Source of the DNA: UMGS1889 sp964540575
GTDB lineage: Bacteria; Bacillota; Clostridia; Oscillospirales; Ruminococcaceae
Length of the DNA stretch: 28,517 nt
NCBI GenBank assembly: GCA_964540575.1
Contig: CAZINI010000040.1
Coordinates: forward strand, 1 to 28,517
Reading direction: 5' to 3'
In this document: positions 23,901 to 28,517 of the stretch, piece by piece
How positions within the stretch are numbered: the first letter of the stretch is position 1
How the letters are laid out: each line of letters opens with the position of its first letter
Notes under the pieces: generated by a model
The model's input: the letters and a program-made list of their open reading frames with translations, nothing else
Databases searched by the model: none
Told to the model about the DNA's origin: nothing
Position numbers and translations under genes: made by a program

Positions 23901-24508
23901 AAAAAATTGATAATAGTGGGTTTTACTCAGATGAGTATGCAGAATTATGTATAAAGCTATCTGCATTATATAAAAATCATTCAGAATTTCATGATTATTT
24001 TAAAGAGTATTGTTATAGACATCCGGACGAACTGAATGAATTAATGGCTGATGAAACAGCGTTTTGGAAAATACTGTCTTATTATCAGCTGCCGTCAAGG
24101 TCACATGAATCAATAGAGAATATTGCACATTTTTTTGATGCAATTTTACAGATCGACACAAGTGAAGGTAAGTATAAAGCATACAGTTTGTTTGGCGTAC
24201 TGTTAGGAAGTTTATTTCAATTTGTTTCCATTAATGAGTTTATTGAAAGAAATTATATTTCACTCATTGAACAATACTATTCTGATGTATTTGAAAAGTA
24301 TTTTTTTATGAGATATTTTGGCTTTGTTAGTGTTAGATGGATTGGAGATGGAAGTGACCAAAAACAAAAAGGAGATGAGTTAAGGAAATATATTGATAGA
24401 CTTGAAATACAATATCCTAATACCACTCGAATTTTGAGAAAACTGATTTGTCAATATGATATAAATGCCAAATGTGATTATATTCAAGCGGAAACAGATG
24501 TGTTATAA
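21000..24508 (+). pseudogene. Very large nuclease-like/defence-type gene, broken by one stop and one frameshift
   Basis: Start ATG 21000 has GGAGG 8 bases upstream. The N-terminus reads APGFDGIIENDEKNTYV, then GKSVWEFGTNND, SDYDKRTKNSLG, and FYFVIPKIWA. I recall this pattern from the start of many ~1200-residue proteins with a restriction-endonuclease-like fold followed by a STAND/NTPase-like region and a long helical tail, a plan typical of anti-phage defence; family membership is from memory. Two lesions are visible: TAG at 21408-21410 inside otherwise continuous coding (KDDWK stop VNLYDASVLCDW), and loss of one base in the T-run 21716-21719. Restoring both gives 1169 residues. No Walker A motif is visible. 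A mobile-element integrase lies directly downstream. Confidence 0.75.
21797..24508 (+). CDS. Longest intact frame of the broken defence-type gene (middle and C-terminal part)
   Basis: 903 residues are open after the frameshift; the frame actually begins near 21716 (SNEIIVVNNEETYTRL), and the ATG at 21797 is internal, with no ribosome-binding site. The first ~140 residues end an NTPase-like region (VDVELPALSKKRFIEALKDMG, then a helical stretch and GEIFALIRKIPG). The rest is a long series of amphipathic helices rich in Leu, Ile, Tyr, Asn and Asp, like HEAT/TPR-type sensor tails. AT-content and Asn/Ile/Tyr usage exceed those of neighbouring genes, suggesting horizontal origin. Confidence 0.7.
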   Translation: MSFMNISAFDKRNTTIVCYGQEAVSVTDVDVELPALSKKRFIEALKDMGINERELEDFYFHTHGEIFALIRKIPGLSNITKPNWSSKANINLLVPLLFLRTVNIMNDAEKELCEKLANDSFDNILYAFDDFAKMEDSPIKRVENIYSIASYEEVWRVLGLNIEGPEFQRLSDLFLHIIDICTGRTQSDLKYRFHIEKLLNILSFNYLYFSYSYPGNTTLCTVVKMILDNIWSCEELWDSLTLFAEIDPQMLLDIFDKDLNSSNSNILCRFQNGTYGSKYWLILSAIQRLTQFSETKVKACMMLFDLCKIESKYCYNGNTPEQSLLSTLCLWGTNGKLSITNKKDLALRFIELDYNWGLSFCIKLIQLQSISSARTIGLRHNEENISVSNYDYFSAIFEIDTKIINAVIKNKDTHFLSEIINSYRYFPPKLIENLLIESSTFELDIYSKIKIGYDIRQIIYNAKFYKDTRDDEYIDLFISNLKCIEKDIYDDFLYAFCDNYYYCPIIDAPYLNEDEISYTDHSQYFFDYRVSVLNQLIKKNSDYYLSIIIDIMEDLPNWGFLLAKSDYSSCALELSQCAIIKNKYKILGGFIDGLDLENAKILLEMPKEIMSIVISNIRRQDVLVFIDNEELLENFWSNQIMYEYSPFMYKQLIKYNPSGLLQYYSFYCKDIINAVNNAIQVLKALITTKCTIKSSLLSEMIQKIDNSGFYSDEYAELCIKLSALYKNHSEFHDYFKEYCYRHPDELNELMADETAFWKILSYYQLPSRSHESIENIAHFFDAILQIDTSEGKYKAYSLFGVLLGSLFQFVSINEFIERNYISLIEQYYSDVFEKYFFMRYFGFVSVRWIGDGSDQKQKGDELRKYIDRLEIQYPNTTRILRKLICQYDINAKCDYIQAETDVL

Positions 24509-24583
24509 AAGCGGCAATGATAATTCAATAAATCGGGAGATAATATTCTGATGAATGAATCCCAAAAGCAACTATAACAGTTA

Positions 24584-24620
24584 CACCCGACTGCAAGAAA
24601 AAATCTCTCGCAGCCGGGTG
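24584..24620 (-). terminator. Stem-loop after the integrase frame
   Basis: CACCCGACTGC (24584-24594) pairs with GCAGCCGGGTG (24610-24620) with one mismatch, starting a few bases after the integrase stop. There is no proper T-run outside the stem, so termination is uncertain. It may instead be an end structure of the element. Confidence 0.45.
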
Positions 24621-24623
24621 AAC

Positions 24624-25394
24624 TCAGGTGTGCCCATATAAGATATTCACAGTCGTCGTCGGCGTTGAGTGCCCTAAACAACTCTGAACAGTCTTAACAT
24701 CAATTCCGTTTGCGATAAGCACCGACGCATTAAAGTGACGGAAGCTGTGGTTACATACATAACGCATACCCGTTCTTTCGCAGAACTGCTTGAAGAAATA
24801 TCCCGGTGCTGTTCCGTCAAGGGGCAGTCCGTTCCACTTGGTGAAGATCCTGTCGGTTTCCTGCCATTTGCTGCCTACCTTGTTACGCTGTACATTCTGC
24901 AGCTCTTTCCACTTAAGGAGCATTTCCATGACCTCATCGGGGAGCTTTAGCGTTCGATAGCTCGTTTCGGTCTTAGGCGTTTCCGTGTACGTTCCGCCCG
25001 CTTTTCTGGAATAGATAGAAGTCCTGTTGACAGTGACCATGTTTGCGGCAACATCAATGTCCTTCCATTCAAGACCAAGAAGCTCTCCTCTGCGAAATCC
25101 CGTGTAGATTGCAAGAGTGTAGAACAACACATATTTATAATTACTCTCGGGTTCCTTTTCAAACAACTCCAAAAGCTTCTGCACCTCTTCCAAAGTATAA
25201 ACCTCACGCTTCTCACCGTCAGGCTTCGGCAGAGTAACCGCACGGCAAGGATTGTTCATGACCAGCTGCATTTTCACTGCGTAATCAAAAATCGTGGAGA
25301 TCATCGAAACATGCAGCTTGATGGTCTTGGCAGAAAGCTTGCCGTTACGCTTGTTTCGCCCTGAACGATCTTTATATCGTGTACAGCAAGACAA
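24624..25394 (-). CDS. Truncated tyrosine recombinase (integrase)
   Basis: The catalytic domain is complete: R101 in TGFRRGELLGLEW, a Lys in TPKTETSYRTLKL, H216-x-x-R219 in NHSFRH, H242 in CLGHS, and Y253 in NILYGHT. Only the end of the core-binding domain remains (KLSAKTIKLHVSMISTIF). Upstream the frame runs into out-of-frame spoVG sequence and has only a TTG without a ribosome-binding site. The C-terminus stops three residues after the catalytic Tyr, and the His-to-Tyr spacing is one residue longer than usual. It once catalysed integration and excision of a mobile element; activity now is unlikely. Confidence 0.85.
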   Translation of the reverse strand: MSCCTRYKDRSGRNKRNGKLSAKTIKLHVSMISTIFDYAVKMQLVMNNPCRAVTLPKPDGEKREVYTLEEVQKLLELFEKEPESNYKYVLFYTLAIYTGFRRGELLGLEWKDIDVAANMVTVNRTSIYSRKAGGTYTETPKTETSYRTLKLPDEVMEMLLKWKELQNVQRNKVGSKWQETDRIFTKWNGLPLDGTAPGYFFKQFCERTGMRYVCNHSFRHFNASVLIANGIDVKTVQSCLGHSTPTTTVNILYGHT

Positions 25395-25474
25395 TTGTCG
25401 ATTGTGATAGACACGATTGCTTTGAGGTTGCCTGTGGGGAAGGTTTTTCTGACCTTTACTTCAGTGATGTTCAA
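25358..25474 (-). pseudogene. spoVG: 5' fragment of a SpoVG-family gene, joined to the integrase
   Basis: Read on the minus strand from a TTG at 25474 (AAGGTGG before it), the frame gives NITEVKVRKTFPTGNLKAIV and then ITIDNCLAVHDIKIVQG, the N-terminal half of SpoVG (compare the TDVR..RAI.SIT.D..VVHDI pattern). After VQG the similarity ends and the DNA continues as integrase in another frame. An in-frame ATG at 25534 would add 20 residues. SpoVG proteins bind RNA/DNA and are common cargo of Clostridia integrative elements. Confidence 0.75.
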
Positions 25475-25573
25475 TGTGGAATCCACCTTTCTTAAATTAT
25501 TTAGGTTTGTCAGGAAATCAACAGCTGCCGGCATAGCCGTTGTTCCCTTAATAGCCCTTTAAAAATAAATCGG

Positions 25574-25598
25574 CGGTGCCCCGGCACCGTTTTCTGTT
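25574..25598. terminator. GC-rich hairpin terminator
   Basis: CGGTGC (25574-25579) and GCACCG (25584-25589) enclose a CCCG loop, followed by TTTTCTGTT on the plus strand and ATTTATTTTT on the minus strand. It separates the spoVG/integrase remnant from the mob-like region. Confidence 0.6.
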
Positions 25599-25599
25599 A

Positions 25600-26030
25600 T
25601 TGGATTACAAAACAAAAAACACTTAATGTGTAATCAAGAAATCGGAAAATAAATCTTATAAACAGTCTTGATAATAAGATAGGCAATGTCCGGTGACAAA
25701 TTGACTGAAAATATTCATAAAGATAACGGCATGACTTACAGAAAAAATGTAGGCTATGCCGTTTATATATTCTCGAAAAATTTTAGAAAAGCTATAGCTT
25801 TTTTGTAAAAATGACAATAAAATGAGGGTCGGAAAACTGATTGCTCTAAGTTAAAACAAGATACAAAAAATGCTGAAAAAAGTTACAAAAACCTTCAGCA
25901 ATCTGTAGAAATTTCTATTGTCAAAATGGCACAAAAACCGAGTCGTAAGTCGGTTTGACAATAAGATTTGTTTGGTATATGTGCTCAATCCGGAAGGAAG
26001 AATCCGGTTCGCTGATTAAAATTAAGGAGT
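25600..26030 (+). other. Structured noncoding leader upstream of mob-like genes
   Basis: No gene is visible here. Several inverted repeats are: GATTACA/TGTAATC near 25610-25645; AACGGCAT/ATGCCGTT at about 25724-25762; AAAAGCTATAGCTTTT near 25788-25804; GCTGAA/TTCAGC at about 25872-25899; ATTGTCAAA (25917-25925) with TTTGACAAT (25954-25962), enclosing ACCGA/TCGGT; and CCGGA/TCCGG near 25990-26008. Such density suits a mobilisation origin, recombination site or regulatory RNA. Confidence 0.4.
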
Positions 26031-26037
26031 TGATATT

Positions 26038-26400
26038 ATGACTGAAAAGGAGGAAATCAAAAAGGAGATTTCTAAAAGGGAAAAAGAAACAGAAGCACTT
26101 AAAAAAGAGTATGTAAAAGCTGAATTGAACGACAAGCTTTGCTGCGTTACAGATATTATTGTGAGAAATAAAAATCTGTGCAGCAAGACCAACGCTTTGC
26201 CGAGTGATGAGGTGAAGATTGTGATGGACGAGATTATCGGGTCGCCTGCGTTTGATGAGCTTATTGACACTGTACTTTGCGGCAGTACAAGGCTTGCAGC
26301 ATTACGCAGAAGCAAGGCGGGAAAAGCTGAAAAGCGTAAGCGTATAAGCGAGCAGAACAAGTCTTCTTTAAATGTTGAAGGTGGCACTGAAATCATTTGA
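26038..26400 (+). CDS. Small charged protein of the element, function unknown
   Basis: 120 residues behind AAGGAG with 8 bases spacing. The first ~35 residues form a coiled coil (EEIKKEISKREKETEALKKEY), followed by a compact helical part with several cysteines and a basic stretch (LAALRRSKAGKAEKRKR). No known domain is recognised. It lies directly before the hairpin-rich intergenic region and the ribbon-helix-helix gene, so an accessory role in mobilisation is plausible. Confidence 0.7.
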   Translation: MTEKEEIKKEISKREKETEALKKEYVKAELNDKLCCVTDIIVRNKNLCSKTNALPSDEVKIVMDEIIGSPAFDELIDTVLCGSTRLAALRRSKAGKAEKRKRISEQNKSSLNVEGGTEII

Positions 26401-26420
26401 TTTCAGCAAAAGAGGTCGCA

Positions 26421-26495
26421 GGGGGAAAACAGCAAAGTGTCGTTTTGTCCCCCGCAAGTCTTTGCTTGCATTTTGGGGGAGATTGCTGTTTTTTT
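26421..26495 (+). promoter_or_regulatory. Nested, mutually exclusive hairpins (attenuator/terminator or oriT candidate)
   Basis: An outer stem AACAGCAA (26428-26435) with TTGCTGTT (26483-26490) is followed by a T-run to 26495, as in a terminator. Inside it, CCCCCGCAAG (26449-26458) pairs with CTTGC...GGGGG (26465-26479). The same CCCCC can instead pair with GGGGG at 26421-26425. The region sits between two mob-like genes. Confidence 0.5.
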
Positions 26496-26675
26496 CTGAG
26501 ATTTTACAATTGGCTTGCAGCGTTTTTTGATGTAGGAAGTGTCGGCAGCATGTATATATTTACGTTGGCAAGCAGGCATAGTTCGGTTGAAAATATTGGT
26601 TATCCGCAGCAGAGTCGTGATGTTGTTCACGTTATAGGTACAGACAAAAATTCAGACAGAAAGAAGGACATAATT

Positions 26676-27131
26676 ATGAGTAAGAAGAGCAGCAATGAAC
26701 CCAAAGAAATATCCCATCGTCTTAGCGTTGGGCTTTCGGAAAATACATACAACGAGCTTCGTGAGTTGGCGGAAAAGTATGGTGAAAGCATAGCATCTGT
26801 TATCAGGCTTGTTATCGAGAAGAACCTCGGTGATTATCTTGGAACAATAAGATATATTGACAGAGAACAGGCAGAGAATGGGGCGGTATCAATTACGGCT
26901 GTTCCAATTGCTGAAAATCTTCACGCAAATGTTCTGATGATTGATGATGAAGATGAGATTGAACAGCCTGAAATCGTTCATAAATCGGAGAAGAAAAAGG
27001 CTTATGAAAAACCTGAATCTAAGCCCGAAAAAACGCCAAAGAAAAAACGTAAGGTTGATAGCAGCCGCTTTGATAGGGCTATACAGATAATAGAATTTTC
27101 TCCTTTGTGTGATATGCCGTCACAGATTTAA
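26676..27131 (+). CDS. Ribbon-helix-helix protein, probable mobilisation accessory or regulator
   Basis: 151 residues from ATG 26676, which has AAGGA 7 bases upstream; the frame is open back to 26397, but that part is not protein-like. Residues about 14-55 form a ribbon-helix-helix fold (HRLSVGLSENTYNELRELAE, then GESIASVIRLVIEKNL). A long Lys/Glu/Pro-rich tail with a basic patch (PKKKRKVD) follows. MobC-type proteins that help a relaxase at oriT look like this. No relaxase gene follows: the frame ends inside the tail of the opposite-strand metallo-hydrolase gene, so its own 3' end may be truncated. Confidence 0.75.
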   Translation: MSKKSSNEPKEISHRLSVGLSENTYNELRELAEKYGESIASVIRLVIEKNLGDYLGTIRYIDREQAENGAVSITAVPIAENLHANVLMIDDEDEIEQPEIVHKSEKKKAYEKPESKPEKTPKKKRKVDSSRFDRAIQIIEFSPLCDMPSQI

Positions 27132-27227
27132 AATGATTTTTTTGCAAAGAGCGATACACTCGTTAATACCCTGATGAACGGGATAGCGGATAAATTCTCC
27201 GTGTTCCGTTTTTATTAATTCTTCGCT
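27120..27227 (-). pseudogene. Detached 3' end of the metallo-hydrolase gene
   Basis: Beyond the inserted 120-bp element the minus strand reads SEELIKTEHGEFIRYPVHQG and then INECIALCKKIILNL, 35 codons to TGA at 27120-27122. The RYPVHQ...CI-LC pattern suits the final His-bearing helix of beta-CASP-like metallo-hydrolases. Deleting the element and one TA copy joins it in frame to the gene at 27332. Confidence 0.8.
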
Positions 27228-27229
27228 TA

Positions 27230-27349
27230 TACTAAACACCATTAAATCACGGAGAAGAAATCGGCGTAAAAAACGAAACTGTTGCATACAGTTTTGCGTA
27301 TATGGGTTTTTACGCCGAGAGATTCCCGTGATTAATGGGTGTTTAGTAT
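27230..27349. mobile_element. 120-bp palindromic MITE inserted at TA in the metallo-hydrolase gene
   Basis: The ends are long inverted repeats starting TACTAAACACC on the left and ending GGTGTTTAGTAT on the right. They pair for over 40 bases with small mismatches (including GGCGTAAAAA/TTTTTACGCC) around an inner AAACTGT/ACAGTTT hairpin. TA occurs on both sides (27228-27229 and 27350-27351), the duplication made by IS630/Tc1-mariner-type transposition. It carries no gene and needs a transposase in trans. Confidence 0.85.
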
Positions 27350-28246
27350 TAAACTCCCTTTTTCAACTGTTCCGGTCAGAACAGCATATCCGCCTTTTGA
27401 AATAAGATGCTTTGTAAGCTCTGCCGATTGGGGATCATTAAGCTGCGGGGAACTGATAAAGTATATGCCCTTATCTGCCTGTGAAACAGAAGAAATTTTT
27501 GGCATTTCTGAACGGGATTTTTTCCAAAATGGATTTTTATCGGATATTTGCTTTATAAAATGCTCATCACCGTAATAGTCCGCATTGATACCGCTTGCCG
27601 CAAAAAGAGTTATGAACTCCTCACCCCTGCCGTATTTCGGAACAGGCAGAATAAGTATGGGGTGTTCTGAAAGCAGCTGAGTTATCCTTTCGGTCAGTGC
27701 TTTGCAATATTCGGCATAGCTTGTGGTATTATGTCCGTAAGCACAGTCGATAATTGCTATATCTGCATATATTCCCCTTATCTTATCACAGCGGTAAACC
27801 AATGCGTTTTCGGTATAATCTCCCGAAAAAAGAATTGAACTGCCATTTTGTTCAAAGCGGTACCAAACGCTGCCTGTGCAGTGTCCGCTTCTGCCCCAGC
27901 GTATATTAAGTCCGTTTATCTTTCCATTTTCGCAGGGGACAGCTTCTTCAAGGGTAACAGCATTTTTAGGTTTAATTTTCATCTGTTCAAAGGTTTGGCG
28001 TGAGGAAATGACAGTGCCCTCAAAGCCATTTGAATAAAGCCACTCCAGCCCTTCGCAATGGTCGGTATGGGAATGCGTCAGAAAAAGATAACGGACCGAT
28101 CTTATCTGTTCTTTGCTCAGATGAGGATAAGGCTCTGCATCTCCTGCCATAATGCCGCAGTCAACCAAAAAAGCCGTATCCGGGGAGCTTACCATAAAGC
28201 AGTTCCTGCCGTGTTCTCCCACGCCGCCTGCAATGTAAAGCTCCAT
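27332..28246 (-). CDS. Metallo-beta-lactamase-fold hydrolase, 3' end disrupted by a MITE
   Basis: 304 residues in this frame; the last few (ILNTH) are encoded by the inserted element. The zinc motif is LTHSHTDHCEGL (HxHxDH at 58-63). Later ligands lie in RSGHCTGS and SGDYTENA, and PVPKYGRGEEF plus YAVLTGTVEKGS resemble beta-CASP nuclease motifs. It could cleave nucleic acid or a small phosphorylated substrate. ATG 28246 lies 8 bases after AAAGG, one base after the stop of the ABC permease gene, so it was coupled to that operon. The ancestral protein, rebuilt across the insertion, has 334 residues. Loss of the C-terminal His region probably harms activity. Confidence 0.85.
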   Translation of the reverse strand: MELYIAGGVGEHGRNCFMVSSPDTAFLVDCGIMAGDAEPYPHLSKEQIRSVRYLFLTHSHTDHCEGLEWLYSNGFEGTVISSRQTFEQMKIKPKNAVTLEEAVPCENGKINGLNIRWGRSGHCTGSVWYRFEQNGSSILFSGDYTENALVYRCDKIRGIYADIAIIDCAYGHNTTSYAEYCKALTERITQLLSEHPILILPVPKYGRGEEFITLFAASGINADYYGDEHFIKQISDKNPFWKKSRSEMPKISSVSQADKGIYFISSPQLNDPQSAELTKHLISKGGYAVLTGTVEKGSLILNTH

Positions 28247-28247
28247 A

Positions 28248-28517
28248 TTATCTGCCTTTCTGTCTGTCAATGACCGTATTTAATATCACAAGGGCAGTGG
28301 TGGTAAACAGCACGCAGAGCACAGCCATTGCCATTCCGACGGAAACGCTGCCCTGTTCAAATTCTCTTACGATATATGTTGATACTACAAGAGTATTTGG
28401 CGGTGCAATCAGACTTGCCGTAACAAGCTCTCTGAATGCAATTATAAACGTCATCATCCAGCCTGTCAATACCCCTTTGGATATGAGCGGCAGAGTTATC
28501 CTGCGGAAAATATAAAA
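28248..28517 (-). CDS. ABC transporter permease, C-terminal part (gene runs off the window)
   Basis: 89 residues are visible, open to the window edge. They begin with the end of the cytoplasmic EAA loop (FRRITLPLISKG) that contacts the ATPase, then two or three membrane helices (GWMMTFIIAFRELVTASLIAP, MAVLCVLFTTTALVIL) and a basic end, DRQKGR. This matches binding-protein-dependent permeases of the iron(III)/thiamine/polyamine/aminoethylphosphonate type; the substrate cannot be told. The stop is followed after one base by the metallo-hydrolase start. Confidence 0.85.
   Translation of the reverse strand, partial: FYIFRRITLPLISKGVLTGWMMTFIIAFRELVTASLIAPPNTLVVSTYIVREFEQGSVSVGMAMAVLCVLFTTTALVILNTVIDRQKGR

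Noticed and set aside
26022..26396. Minus-strand frame opposite the small charged protein.
   Set aside because: It has Ser/Phe-rich shadow composition and no start signal; the plus-strand gene has an AAGGAG site and coiled-coil composition.
26397..26675. N-terminal extension of the ribbon-helix-helix frame back to 26397.
   Set aside because: It would be read through the nested hairpins, has Cys/Phe-rich random composition, and a good ribosome-binding site precedes ATG 26676.

Overview
The window looks like an accessory, resistance-rich stretch of a chromosome from a Clostridia-class Firmicute. A Ruminococcus-like Oscillospiraceae is my best guess from the moderately low GC, strong GGAGG ribosome-binding sites, TTGACA/TATAAT promoters, BlaI/BlaR1, many AraC proteins with GyrI-like domains, and remnants of integrative elements. 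No rRNA, tRNA or CRISPR array was seen.

Layout, left to right. 1-410: 3' end of a coiled-coil protein and its terminator. 534-1310: a SAM methyltransferase. 1462-6302: a BlaI/BlaR1 beta-lactam sensor pair and, downstream, a membrane protein plus a lipoprotein. The same TTACA-N2-TGTAA operator stands before both transcription units, so the pair looks like a BlaI-controlled output other than a beta-lactamase. 6417-9400: a methyltransferase and a P-loop kinase/GNAT fusion, separated and followed by copies of a ~280-bp repeat. Each full copy carries a terminator, a promoter-like block and a 19-codon hydrophobic ORF.

9540-18270: a run of multidrug-type regulators and transporters. It holds an AraC-GyrI gene, a MerR-GyrI/GyrI operon with a 19-bp-spacer MerR promoter, a CDP-alcohol phosphatidyltransferase, a nucleotidyltransferase, a frameshifted GNAT gene, two more AraC-type genes, a MATE exporter, and GyrI-type gene remnants. 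18282-19884: an ECF-like sigma factor with a long C-terminal extension, split by a frameshift at an A7 tract. 20149-20843: a YdcF-like protein and a HAD stub. 21000-24508: a very large gene with a nuclease-like N-terminus, broken by one stop codon and one frameshift. It resembles phage-defence proteins. 24584-27131: debris of an integrative or mobilizable element: a truncated tyrosine integrase fused to a spoVG fragment, a structured noncoding leader, a small charged protein and a ribbon-helix-helix protein. 27120-28517: a metallo-beta-lactamase-fold gene split by a 120-bp TA-inserting inverted-repeat element, then the end of an ABC permease gene.

Most intact genes suggest sensing and survival of toxic small molecules (beta-lactam sensor, GyrI domains, MATE, GNAT, nucleotidyltransferase, methyltransferases). 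The right half is decaying. Three of the disrupted genes differ from an intact frame by one base in a homopolymer, so sequencing error must be excluded before calling them pseudogenes.
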